DNA of 17,375 nucleotides, from assembly GCA_913775005.1 (NCBI GenBank), contig CAJYKY010000389.1, forward strand, positions 1-17,375, given 5' to 3'. Made by a program: the position numbers and the translations under genes. Below the pieces are notes generated by a model, which saw nothing but the letters and a program-made list of their open reading frames with translations, did not search any database and was not told the DNA's origin. Below, in pieces: positions 1-7,998 of this stretch (the stretch's first letter is position 1; each line of letters begins with the position of its first letter). This DNA is from an uncultured Achromobacter sp. Its GTDB lineage: Bacteria; Pseudomonadota; Gammaproteobacteria; Burkholderiales; Burkholderiaceae_B.

Positions 1-220
1 TTACTGATCACTTCGTGGCAGGTAGCTGTAGGTTTCCCGTTGGGGTTTCCTTTTACTAACCTGTTGTGCTTGCTTGGCTTCGCGGTTCAAAAACTGCCTG
101 AACTGCGAAGGAGCGAGACTATAGCACGGAAATTTTCCATGTGCGGCCCAGATGACAACGATTTTGCAGAAAGATGAATATTTTGGGGACGAGCTTAAGA
201 CACGGTGCGCCTACCGACAC
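1..220. other. No recognisable gene
   Basis: I see no supported gene, RNA or terminator in this stretch. The minus strand has an open frame reaching a TAA at positions 1-3 with a lysine/glutamine-rich helical-looking end, but it has no ATG or GTG start and meets a stop near 210. It could be a degraded tail of something outside the window, but there is no support for calling it. Confidence 0.4.
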
Positions 221-311
221 CCTCTCTATATATAGGGGTACAAAAACACACCCCGGCGGGGAGTGAAGCAGCGCCATCCTCTCTCTATATAGACCTCTCT
301 ATATATAGAGG
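221..311. repeat. Cluster of three CCTCTCTATATATAG-type repeats
   Basis: Three near-identical 16-base units are seen: CCTCTCTATATATAGG at 221-236, CCTCTCTCTATATAGA at 278-293 and CCTCTCTATATATAGA at 294-309. The second and third are directly abutting tandem copies with one mismatch. The third unit contains a perfect 14-bp palindrome, CTCTATATATAGAG (297-310). The AT cores contrast sharply with the GC-rich surroundings. The cluster lies just beyond the 3' end of the Lrp-family gene, with no gene on it. A multi-copy operator for a DNA-binding protein is a reasonable inference. A promoter cluster or a dispersed genomic repeat is also possible. Confidence 0.6.
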
Positions 312-356
312 CGACTTGCAGACGCTCCCCCCTCTACGCCCGCCAGCCCTACAGCC

Positions 357-833
357 CTACAGCCGCAGCTCGGTCGTCTCTTTAATCTGCTGAAGCGCAA
401 AGAATGACCGCATGTCCACCACGGCCGGGTGTCGCATCAAGGTGTCCATTGCGAAGCGGGAGAAATGCGCCAGGTCTGCGACCTGGATGCGCAGCAGATA
501 GTCCATGTCGCCTGACATCGCGTAGCACTCCACCACTTCCGGCCACAGCTGCACATCCCGGGCGAAGTCGCTCATCGGCGCGTGGCTGGAGCCGCTATGC
601 TTGTTCAGGCGAATGTTCACATACGCCAACAAGCCAAGGCCGACCTTTTCGGCATCGACCAGCGCGACATACTTCTTGATGAACCCCTTCTCTTCCAGAC
701 GCCGGACCCGGCGCAGGCAAGGGCTAGGGGATAGCGAGACGCGGTCGGCCAGTTCCTGATTACTTAGCCGTCCATCGCGTTGCAGTTCAGCCAAAATCCT
801 TAGATCTGTCCTATCAAGCTCGATGTCAGACAT
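357..833 (-). CDS. Lrp/AsnC family transcriptional regulator
   Basis: This is a 158-residue protein of the usual Lrp/AsnC length and architecture. The N-terminal winged helix-turn-helix (about residues 5-60) begins with the typical LDRTDLRILAELQRDGR and has a recognition-helix region around LSPSPCLRRVRRLEEKGFI. The C-terminal half (about 65-150) is the RAM/effector-binding and oligomerisation domain, with a CYAMSGDMDYLLRI strand typical of the family. Such proteins form dimers to octamers, bind DNA and respond to amino acids. The gene is divergent from hppD across 156 bp containing AT-rich palindromes, so I infer that it controls hppD, and probably itself, in response to an aromatic amino acid. 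The effector is unproven. The ATG at 833 has only a weak G-rich Shine-Dalgarno region. Confidence 0.93.
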   Translation of the reverse strand: MSDIELDRTDLRILAELQRDGRLSNQELADRVSLSPSPCLRRVRRLEEKGFIKKYVALVDAEKVGLGLLAYVNIRLNKHSGSSHAPMSDFARDVQLWPEVVECYAMSGDMDYLLRIQVADLAHFSRFAMDTLMRHPAVVDMRSFFALQQIKETTELRL

Positions 834-843
834 TTATTGCCCC

Positions 844-872
844 GAAATTTCAATGATGGGCAATATTATTGC
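844..872. promoter_or_regulatory. Candidate Lrp-type operator between the Lrp gene and hppD
   Basis: GCAATATTATTGC (860-872) is a perfect 6+1+6 inverted repeat with the AT-rich centre expected of an Lrp/AsnC site. A second palindrome, GAAATTTC, lies at 844-851, and a CAATTG at 902-907. The main site is centred about 74 bp before the predicted hppD transcription start, a position suited to activation. It is also only about 30 bp from the regulator's own start codon, so autoregulation is plausible. The palindromes are seen directly. The assignment to this regulator is inference from the divergent layout. Confidence 0.5.
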
Positions 873-904
873 TCAAACCCAGCCTACCCAAGCCATCTTT
901 GCAA

Positions 905-932
905 TTGTCTGCCTGCCGTTCCTTCCTACAAT
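905..932 (+). promoter_or_regulatory. Predicted sigma-70 promoter of hppD
   Basis: TTGTCT (905-910) and TACAAT (927-932) are separated by 16 bp and resemble -35 and -10 hexamers. Transcription would begin near 939, giving a leader of about 50 nt before the start codon at 990. No better pair was seen in the intergenic region. Confidence 0.5.
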
Positions 933-989
933 CTCCGCCTAGACTCGACGAACGGGTCGTTTTGAAAAATGACGCAAGGGAGCAGACTT

Positions 990-2102
990 ATGAGCAGCGC
1001 TTTCCAACCCTGGGACAATCCGATGGGCACCGCCGGGTTCGAATTCATCGAGTACGCCGCGCCGGACCCCGCCGCGCTGCGCAAGGTGTTCGAGCTGCTG
1101 GGCTTCAAAGCCATTGCGAAGCACCGTCACAAAGACGTGACGCTGTACCGTCAGGGCGGCGTCAATTTCCTGATCAACGCCGAACCCGATTCGTTTGCTC
1201 AACGCTTCGCGCGTCTGCATGGCCCGTCGATCTGTGCAATTGGCTTTCGCGTGCAAGACGCCAATGCCGCCTATAAGCGCGCGCTGGAACTGGGCGCCTG
1301 GGGCTTTGACTCGCACAGCGGCCCGATGGAACTGAACATTCCCGCGATCAAGGGTATTGGCGATTCGCTGATTTACCTGGTCGACCGCTGGACCGGCAAG
1401 GAAGGCCACGGCGGCATTGGTGACATAAGCATCTATGACGTGGATTTCGTGCCGGTGGATCCGGGCAACGCGCAGGCCGACCTGAACCATCGCGGCGCAG
1501 GCCTGACGTTGGTTGACCACCTGACGCACAACGTGCACAAGGGCCGCATGGCGGAATGGTCGGAATTCTACGAGCGCCTCTTCAACTTCCGCGAAGTGCG
1601 CTACTTCGATATCGAAGGCAAGGTGACGGGCGTGAAGTCCAAGGCCATGACCTCGCCTTGCGGCAACATCCGCATTCCCATCAACGAAGAAGGCACGGAA
1701 GAGAAAGGCCAGATCCAGGAATATCTGGACCTGTATCGTGGCGAGGGCATTCAGCATATCGCCATGGCCACTGATGACATCTACAGCACCATCGAGGCGC
1801 TGCGTGAATCCGGCGTGGTGTTTTTGGACACGCCCGAAACCTATTACGAACTGCTGGACCGCCGCCTGCCGAACCACGGCGAAGATGTGGCGCGTCTGCA
1901 AAAGAACCGTATTCTGCTGGATGGCGCCCCCGGCGGTGGCCTGCTCTTGCAGATCTTCACCGAAAACCAGATCGGCCCGATCTTCTTCGAGATCATTCAG
2001 CGCAAAGGCAATGACGGGTTCGGCGAAGGCAACTTCAAGGCGCTTTTCGAATCGATTGAACTTGATCAAATGCGCCGCGGCGTGGTCAAGAGCGTCGACT
2101 AA
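990..2102 (+). CDS. hppD: 4-hydroxyphenylpyruvate dioxygenase
   Basis: This cytoplasmic non-haem Fe(II) enzyme converts 4-hydroxyphenylpyruvate to homogentisate in tyrosine degradation. The 370-residue product has the two-domain vicinal oxygen chelate fold. The iron ligands of the family are visible as His177 (LVDHLTHNV), His256 (GIQHIAMA) and Glu334 (FFEIIQRKG). The C-terminal QKNRILLD and GGLLLQIFTE stretches are also typical. An in-frame ATG at 969 would add seven residues, but the AAGGGAG Shine-Dalgarno at 976-982 sits correctly for 990, so I chose 990. It is a single-gene transcript, bounded by a promoter at 905-932 and a terminator at 2153-2178, and is divergent from an Lrp-family gene. 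No homogentisate dioxygenase or fumarylacetoacetase gene is in the window, so the rest of the pathway must lie elsewhere. Confidence 0.97.
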   Translation: MSSAFQPWDNPMGTAGFEFIEYAAPDPAALRKVFELLGFKAIAKHRHKDVTLYRQGGVNFLINAEPDSFAQRFARLHGPSICAIGFRVQDANAAYKRALELGAWGFDSHSGPMELNIPAIKGIGDSLIYLVDRWTGKEGHGGIGDISIYDVDFVPVDPGNAQADLNHRGAGLTLVDHLTHNVHKGRMAEWSEFYERLFNFREVRYFDIEGKVTGVKSKAMTSPCGNIRIPINEEGTEEKGQIQEYLDLYRGEGIQHIAMATDDIYSTIEALRESGVVFLDTPETYYELLDRRLPNHGEDVARLQKNRILLDGAPGGGLLLQIFTENQIGPIFFEIIQRKGNDGFGEGNFKALFESIELDQMRRGVVKSVD

Positions 2103-2152
2103 GCCCTTCCCCTGCCAGCGTGCCGGCTCAAGGCCGGGCGCTGGTCTTGATG

Positions 2153-2178
2153 CCTCACCGCAAGGTGAGGTTTTTTTT
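2153..2178 (+). terminator. Intrinsic terminator of hppD
   Basis: A perfect 7-bp stem CCTCACC/GGTGAGG with a GCAA tetraloop is followed by eight T residues (2171-2178). It lies 50 bp after the hppD stop codon. Confidence 0.9.
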
Positions 2179-2202
2179 GCCCGTTCGACAAAGCGAACGG
2201 GC
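2179..2202. other. 9-bp stem-loop at the hppD/msrA convergence point
   Basis: GCCCGTTCG (2179-2187) and CGAACGGGC (2194-2202) form a perfect stem with a 6-nt loop. It abuts the T-run of the hppD terminator and lies 9 bp past the msrA stop. There is no U tract on either strand in the right place, so it may act as a 3'-end stabiliser for the msrA transcript rather than a classical terminator. Confidence 0.5.
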
Positions 2203-2211
2203 ATTCCTACA

Positions 2212-2766
2212 CTAGCGCTTCAGGCGATCCTGGAACTGCTTGCGGAACTTCGTGACCTTGGGCGCAATCACGAACTGGCAATAGCCCTGCTCGGGGTGCA
2301 GCGCGAAATAGTTGCTGTGATAGTCCTCGGCCTGCCAGAACTTGGCGGGCGGCAGCAGCTTCGTGACGATCGGCGCGTCGTAGACCTGTTGCGCCTCAAC
2401 TTCAGCGATGACCGCCTGCGCTTGTTCGCGCTGGGATTCGTTTTGCCAGAAGATGGCGGATTCGTACTGCGGGCCGATGTCGTTGCCTTGACGGCCCGGC
2501 GTGGTCGGGTCGTGCGTGGCGAAGAAGACGCGCAGCAGATCGCTGTATGACAGCTCGGCCGGGTCGAATTCAACTCGCGCCACTTCGATGTGGCCGGTGT
2601 CTTTCCCACATACCTGTTCGTAGCTGGGGTTGTCGACGTGTCCGCCGCTATAGCCGGGCAACACGCTGACGACGCCGCGCAGGTCGGTGAAGACTGCTTC
2701 CACGCACCAGAAGCAGCCGCCGCCGAGAACGGCGACTTCATTGCCCGGAGAGGGTTGTTCTGCCAT
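2212..2766 (-). CDS. msrA: Peptide methionine (S)-S-oxide reductase MsrA
   Basis: MsrA reduces the S-epimer of methionine sulfoxide in proteins and as free amino acid, repairing oxidative damage. The 184-residue product carries the signature GGCFWCVEAVF with catalytic Cys18 and Cys21. Other hallmarks are GYSGG, YEQVC, GHIEVARVEFDP, THDPTT and QGNDIGPQYES. Cys163 in GYCQF is a candidate resolving cysteine. The open frame runs upstream to 2943, but the ATG at 2766 is preceded by an AGAAAGGA Shine-Dalgarno (2773-2780), and the MsrA homology begins just after it. No signal peptide is seen, so the enzyme is cytoplasmic. It follows the cytochrome c gene by 77 bp on the same strand and may be co-transcribed with it, although a stem-loop lies between them. 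Confidence 0.96.
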   Translation of the reverse strand: MAEQPSPGNEVAVLGGGCFWCVEAVFTDLRGVVSVLPGYSGGHVDNPSYEQVCGKDTGHIEVARVEFDPAELSYSDLLRVFFATHDPTTPGRQGNDIGPQYESAIFWQNESQREQAQAVIAEVEAQQVYDAPIVTKLLPPAKFWQAEDYHSNYFALHPEQGYCQFVIAPKVTKFRKQFQDRLKR

Positions 2767-2786
2767 GACGATTCCTTTCTTGTAGT

Positions 2787-2805
2787 CGGCCGCGACTTGC
2801 GGCCG
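2787..2805 (-). other. GC-rich stem-loop between cytochrome c and msrA
   Basis: CGGCCGC and GCGGCCG form a perfect 7-bp stem around a 5-nt loop in the 77-bp gap before msrA. It ends about 7 bp upstream of the msrA Shine-Dalgarno. It lacks a U tract, so it could attenuate read-through, protect an mRNA end, or be incidental. Confidence 0.4.
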
Positions 2806-2843
2806 GCGCCCCCGCCATTGGGTTCGGGGAATGGAAAATAAGA

Positions 2844-3162
2844 CTACTGCTTGGGCGGCGCCAAGGACAAGATCCATTCGGCCAACAAGCGCGCGTCCTC
2901 TTGGTTGACGTGGGTTTGAGCGGGCATGGGTACGGCGCCCCACGCCCCTCGACCGCCCCCGCGAATCTTGCCGGCCAGATAATCCACCATGGCGTCGCCC
3001 TGCCCCGCATAGCGTTCAGCCACGCTTTGCAACGGCGGCCCCACACGTTTGGCTTCGACTTGATGGCAGGCCATACAGGCTTTGCTCTTGGCCAGGTCCA
3101 GGCCAGTGGTTTGCGCCTGGACCACGCCGGCGCTCAAGACGCCGGCCACGGCCAGCCACACA

Positions 3163-3179
<17 letters not shown>
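2844..3179 (-). CDS. Small periplasmic class I cytochrome c
   Basis: This 111-residue protein has an N-terminal signal peptide (about residues 1-22, ending VVQA before QTTG). It has one haem-binding CMACH motif at 35-39 and a likely axial Met85 in GAVPMP. The pattern resembles cytochrome c551/c552-type monohaem electron carriers of about 80-90 mature residues in the periplasm. Its start at 3179 overlaps the last 17 bp of ilvD in another frame, which suggests translational coupling and one transcript. Its redox partner cannot be read from the sequence. The start is supported by the signal peptide immediately after it. Confidence 0.92.
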
Positions 3180-4848
<1,669 letters not shown>

Positions 4849-4979
4849 GGTCTGTCTCTCCTGTCGGCGTCGGGGCGCGGACATGTCGAACGCACCCGGG
4901 AAGCTGGCTCGCTTGCATGCATGCGAATCTTCAGTGCTCGCCGGTTATTATCATTCAACTTTATTGTGTCGGGCAGAAC
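4849..4979. promoter_or_regulatory. Divergent ilvD/lgt intergenic region
   Basis: This 131-bp gap must carry the start signals for ilvD (minus) and lgt (plus). The only AT-rich core is TTATTATCATT around 4945-4955, which could supply a -10 hexamer in either direction (TATTAT on plus, GATAAT on minus). No convincing -35 partner was found for either. No attenuator-like leader peptide for ilvD was recognised. Confidence 0.3.
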
Positions 4980-5768
4980 ATGCTGCAATATCCAAAATTC
5001 GACCCCGTGGCCATTCAGATCGGGCCGCTGGCCATCCACTGGTATGGCTTGATGTATTTGGCGGGGTTCGCCCTGGTTTACGTACTTGGCCGCCGCCGCA
5101 TCACCAGCGGCCACACCACGTCGCTGAATGTGCGCGATCTTGAAGACCTGATCTTCTATAGCGTGCTGGGCGTGGTGCTGGGGGGCCGGCTGGGCTATGT
5201 GCTGTTCTACAAGCCCTCGTATTACCTGGCCCATCCGCTGGAAGTTGCCTATCTGTGGCAAGGCGGCATGTCGTTTCACGGTGGCCTGATCGGCGTCATC
5301 ATCGTCATGCTGCTGTTTGCACGAAAGAAGAAGCTGCCGTTCTTTGCCATCAGCGATTTCATCGCCCCGCTGATCCCGCTAGGTTTGGGATTCGGGCGCC
5401 TGGGCAATTTCATCAATGGCGAATTGTGGGGCCGCCCGACCGATGTGCCGTGGGCGATGGTGTTTCCCGACAGCGGCGATGGGCTGGCGCGCCATCCGTC
5501 TCAGCTGTACGAGCTGGGCCTGGAAGGCATCGTGCTGTTTGTGCTGCTGTGGTGGTTTTCGAGCAAGCCGCGTCCGCTTGGGCAAGTGAGCGGGCTTTTC
5601 CTGATGGGATACGGAACGTTCCGCTTCCTGGTGGAATTCACCCGCGAGCCCGACAACTTCCTGGGTCTGCTCGCGGGTGGATTGAGCATGGGACAGTGGC
5701 TGTCCCTGCCGATGGTCGCCCTGGGCGCCATCATGTTCAGCCTTACTGCAAAACGATCGTCCCGTTAA
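4980..5768 (+). CDS. lgt: Prolipoprotein diacylglyceryl transferase
   Basis: Lgt transfers a diacylglyceryl group from phosphatidylglycerol to the lipobox cysteine of prolipoproteins at the inner membrane, the first step of lipoprotein maturation. The 262-residue protein is strongly hydrophobic with about seven membrane segments. It shows the family signature GRLGNFINGELWG (139-151) and the SFHGGLIG segment with His100. It also has RHPSQLYE and a C-terminal GYGTFRFLVEFTREPD with a conserved Arg. An upstream ATG at 4917 is in frame but adds a non-family N-terminus. The start at 4980 gives MLQYPKFDPVAIQIGPLAIHW, as in homologues, although its Shine-Dalgarno is weak. Its last 26 bp overlap the convergent SIMPL-domain gene. 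Confidence 0.97.
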   Translation: MLQYPKFDPVAIQIGPLAIHWYGLMYLAGFALVYVLGRRRITSGHTTSLNVRDLEDLIFYSVLGVVLGGRLGYVLFYKPSYYLAHPLEVAYLWQGGMSFHGGLIGVIIVMLLFARKKKLPFFAISDFIAPLIPLGLGFGRLGNFINGELWGRPTDVPWAMVFPDSGDGLARHPSQLYELGLEGIVLFVLLWWFSSKPRPLGQVSGLFLMGYGTFRFLVEFTREPDNFLGLLAGGLSMGQWLSLPMVALGAIMFSLTAKRSSR

Positions 5769-6510
5769 CGGCGATGCTGACCGTGACGTCTCCCGCTTCC
5801 AGCGGGACGTCCGGGCTGAATCCGCCGGACGCGTCCTTGGCCATGGCGGCGGCGCCCATCATGCGCGGCATGGGCATCGGGCCGCCCGAGCCGCCCAGTT
5901 CCAATTTGGACAGGCGATAGCCAGAAAAGCCGAAGGCATTTGCCGCGGCCAAAGCGCGATCCTTGAACGCTTGCGCGGCTTCTTTCAGCAGTTTGCGTTC
6001 TTCGGCTTCGCGCGCCTCGCGCGACAGCGAGAAGCTGATGTTGGAAATGGCGGTCTTGTCTGAAAGCTTGGACGCCAAGGCCGCAGCCGCTTCGAAGTCT
6101 TTCGACTCAAGAACGATTTCGCCCTGACCGCGCCACGACGCGATCTTTCCCTTGTTGTTGGTGTTGGGCCAGACGTTGAAGCCACCCGTGCGGACTTCCA
6201 CGCCCTTCGTGTCGCGCGCACGCTTGACGGCGTCTTCCAGCGCGGCGGTCAACTTCTTGCCAGCGGCGGGTTGATCCTGCGCTTCAACTTCTGCCGACAG
6301 CGAAATGCGGACGGTGTCCTGTTTGACTTCGGACGAGGCCGTCGCTTGCAAAGTCAATTCCGGCGCGCGGTTCGTGGACGATTCCGTCTCTGCCGACGTG
6401 GTGGCAGGGGCTGACGTTTGCGCCATCGCAGGTTGAACGGCGGCGATAGCGGCCACGGCTGCGCACGCTGCGCCGAGTTTCGTCAGCGAAAAAACAGGGT
6501 GTTTGAACAT
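5743..6510 (-). CDS. Periplasmic SIMPL-domain (DUF541) protein
   Basis: This 255-residue protein has a clear Sec signal peptide (about residues 1-30, cleavage likely after QPAMA). The mature part fits the SIMPL/DUF541 family: PELTLQATASSEVKQDTVRISLSAEVEAQ near the start, KAQ-type helices in the middle (LKEAAQAFKDRALAAANAFGF) and a final DVTVSIAVNGTIVL strand. Family members are periplasmic or outer-membrane-associated and poorly understood, with links to oxidative stress. No enzyme function is claimed. An AGGA Shine-Dalgarno lies at 6518-6521. The gene sits 103 bp downstream of the 6S RNA on the same strand and overlaps lgt tail to tail by 26 bp, with no terminator between them. Confidence 0.88.
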   Translation of the reverse strand: MFKHPVFSLTKLGAACAAVAAIAAVQPAMAQTSAPATTSAETESSTNRAPELTLQATASSEVKQDTVRISLSAEVEAQDQPAAGKKLTAALEDAVKRARDTKGVEVRTGGFNVWPNTNNKGKIASWRGQGEIVLESKDFEAAAALASKLSDKTAISNISFSLSREAREAEERKLLKEAAQAFKDRALAAANAFGFSGYRLSKLELGGSGGPMPMPRMMGAAAMAKDASGGFSPDVPLEAGDVTVSIAVNGTIVLQ

Positions 6511-6581
6511 GGACTGGTCCTAGGAAAGAGGACAAAGAGGGGGAGTACTAAGAGAAGAGCGGGGGGAGTGGGAAGCCCGGC

Positions 6582-6607
6582 GCGGACCTGCGTCAATGCA
6601 GGCCCGC
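6582..6607 (-). terminator. Stem-loop just after the 6S RNA
   Basis: On minus, GCGGGCCTGC pairs with GCAGGTCCGC (10 bp with one G-U) around a 6-nt loop, about 7 nt past the predicted 6S 3' end. There is no T-run after it, so it may be a weak or Rho-assisted terminator, or a processing/stability element between ssrS and the SIMPL gene. Confidence 0.45.
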
Positions 6608-6613
6608 TGGGTA

Positions 6614-6797
6614 AATGCCCCGCCTGTGCCGTCAAGGCCGGCATCTCGAACCCTGAGGTTCAAGGTGGTCGCGTTCCGAAGAGCGTCGGGTTCGTCTACG
6701 AGAGACAATCACTCCAGCTCTGCACTCCCGCAACCAATATGCCAAAAGACATAGGTTCAGAGAATGTATGGCCTAGTCACGAACACGGCAGGGACAA
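6614..6797 (-). ncRNA. ssrS: 6S RNA
   Basis: 6S RNA mimics an open promoter and sequesters the housekeeping RNA polymerase holoenzyme in stationary phase. On minus, the 3' half contains CACCTTGAACCTCAGGGTTC, very close to the well-known segment of E. coli 6S RNA, followed by GAGATGCCGGCC. A closing stem is visible: TGTCCC (6791-6796) pairs with GGGGCA (6616-6621), and the pairing extends through GCC/GGC and GTG/CAC with small bulges. The inner hairpin GAACC-TCA-GGGTTC lies at 6648-6661. The length of about 184 nt is normal for 6S. Its position directly after zapA on the same strand is the classical zapA-ssrS arrangement. The exact ends are estimated from the closing stem. Confidence 0.88.
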
Positions 6798-6804
6798 ACT
6801 GAAA

Positions 6805-6834
6805 ATTCTTGAATACAGCTTTATGAACGGTCAG
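6805..6834 (-). promoter_or_regulatory. Candidate promoter of the 6S RNA
   Basis: On minus, CTGACC (6834-6829) and AAGAAT (6810-6805) are 18 bp apart and would place the start about 7 nt later, at the 5' arm of the closing stem. The -35 element would contain the TGA stop codon of zapA. Both hexamers are imperfect, so 6S may also or instead be made by processing of a zapA transcript. Confidence 0.4.
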
Positions 6835-7142
6835 AGCAGTTTTTCCTGACCCGATAAGGCGTCATCGAGTACTGCGTTCATGTCCTCAATTCTACTCTTG
6901 AAGTCGCCGACCGCCAAACCACCCAGCGGACCGTCGGGCGCTTTCATGGCGAGCAGCTCGCCAGCAACTTGCAATGCAGCCATCACGGCGATGCGCTCGT
7001 TGCTGGAAATCTTGCCCGTACCCTGGATGCGCAGCATGAGCTGATCGACATGGCGCACGGCAGCCATCAGCGTGGGTTTTTCTTCAGCGGAGCAGGCCAG
7101 GGAATAGTCGCGCCCCAGTATGGTGACATCTACGCGTTCCAT
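6831..7142 (-). CDS. zapA: Cell division protein ZapA
   Basis: ZapA binds FtsZ and cross-links its filaments at the division ring in the cytoplasm. The 103-residue size is typical. The N-terminal domain begins VDVTILGRDYSLACSAEEK, the classical ZapA opening. A helical segment (NERIAVMAALQVAGELLAMK) follows, and then a short C-terminal coiled coil. Its ATG overlaps the TGA of the upstream coiled-coil gene (ATGA), and a GGAGAG Shine-Dalgarno is at 7151-7156, so the two are translationally coupled. The 6S RNA follows immediately downstream. Confidence 0.95.
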   Translation of the reverse strand: MERVDVTILGRDYSLACSAEEKPTLMAAVRHVDQLMLRIQGTGKISSNERIAVMAALQVAGELLAMKAPDGPLGGLAVGDFKSRIEDMNAVLDDALSGQEKLL

Positions 7143-7588
7143 CAGTGTTGCTCTCCAGACGGTGCACCCGGCAGGCGGGCCAGCACGGCGTCAATACGCT
7201 CGCGCGCTGCGGCGGCAGCGACGCGCAAGCGCTGTAGTTCAGTGTCGCGAGAGTGCAAGTTGCCTTGCAGTTCGGCTTCCCGTGCAGAGAAACGCGATTC
7301 AAGGGCTTGACGCTCGGCGGTTTCGCGGGCGAGTTGTTCGCGCAAGGCGACTTCGGCCTGCTGTGCCTGTTCAAGCATGGCGGTGACCGCGCCGTCGTGA
7401 TCCTGAAGCTTGCTTTGCAACGTGACGATATCGGCCTCGCGCTCGGCGGCGCGTTGCTTGAGCGCACGCTGCTCAGCTTCGAATTCGTTCAGGCGGAGGC
7501 GCAACGCGTCACGCTCTGCGTGGAGTTGGCGGGTGCGATGCACCAGTTGCCCGATTCGGGCGGCGAGTTGGTCTAGATCTTGCAGCAT
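7142..7588 (-). CDS. Coiled-coil protein encoded upstream of zapA (possible division factor)
   Basis: This 148-residue protein is almost entirely predicted coiled coil, rich in Glu, Arg, Gln, Ala and Leu. Heptad-like leucines run from about residue 5 to 140 (for example LQDLDQLAARIGQLVHRTRQ). There is no signal peptide or membrane segment. Coiled-coil genes in this position are common before zapA, and some are described as ZapB-like, so a role in division-ring organisation is inferred from context only. The frame is open to 7672. The ATG at 7588 is preferred because the residues before it break the coiled coil and look non-coding. That choice is moderately certain. Confidence 0.8.
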   Translation of the reverse strand: MLQDLDQLAARIGQLVHRTRQLHAERDALRLRLNEFEAEQRALKQRAAEREADIVTLQSKLQDHDGAVTAMLEQAQQAEVALREQLARETAERQALESRFSAREAELQGNLHSRDTELQRLRVAAAAARERIDAVLARLPGAPSGEQH

Positions 7589-7869
7589 GGGCGCTATCGT
7601 AAACCATCCTGGGTTCGATCGGGCCTCTTCACGCAAGGTGAGAAACCCGGCAATATTCAGTAGGAAATCCACTCAAGGAACTTGGCAGTGCAATGCTGAC
7701 CACTTGCTGACCGGTTACGAACCCGCATCAGCAGTTCCCCTCCTCCAAAATCCCAGCATCCGGCCGATCTGGCTTTCGCATTTCTTTCTATAAACTTTCA
7801 CTTAGCTTTCAAAAAACCCTCAATCGGGTTGCGTCGTTACATCTGGGGGTCGGGAGTTCCCGAATTCTA

Positions 7870-7881
7870 GGGAAAACCCCA
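7870..7881. repeat. GGGAAAACCCCA, first copy of a shared upstream motif
   Basis: GGGAAAACCCCA lies in the tctBA leader. It matches GGGTTTACCCCA at 10235-10246, upstream of the GGT-like gene, in the outer positions and in length. The GGG/CCC arms make it an imperfect inverted repeat. A common regulator site is possible but rests on two copies only. Confidence 0.25.
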
Positions 7882-7976
7882 GCCTTTCACCGAGCTTACA
7901 GGGTTTGCAGCGTGGCAGGCGTCCATTACCATTCGCCCTTTCAAGAAACCACGTCGTCGCTTTCAGAAGAACTAAT

Positions 7977-7998
7977 GGCACCCCGAAGTGCCTTTTTT
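7977..7998 (+). terminator. Intrinsic-type terminator inside the tctBA leader
   Basis: GGCAC (7977-7981) and GTGCC (7988-7992) form a 5-bp stem with a 6-nt loop, followed at once by six T residues. It is 84 bp before the tctB start, and no gene precedes it on plus, so it would end a short leader or small RNA. Confidence 0.55.

Noticed and set aside
1..210. Minus-strand open frame ending in TAA at 1-3, Lys/Gln-rich
   Set aside because: It has no ATG or GTG start before the upstream stop and no recognisable motif, so it is not called a gene.
205..393. Plus-strand small open frame over the repeat cluster
   Set aside because: The predicted peptide is just the translated TATA repeats and runs into the Lrp gene; no ribosome site was seen.
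939..2204. Long minus-strand open frame antisense to hppD (421 codons)
   Set aside because: It lies opposite a clear hppD, has a His/Val/Ala-rich composition typical of GC-rich antisense frames, and shows no recognisable domain.
7811..7830. Minus-strand terminator-like hairpin with a T-run
   Set aside because: The stem is only 5 bp and no minus-strand gene upstream would use it, so I did not list it as a terminator.
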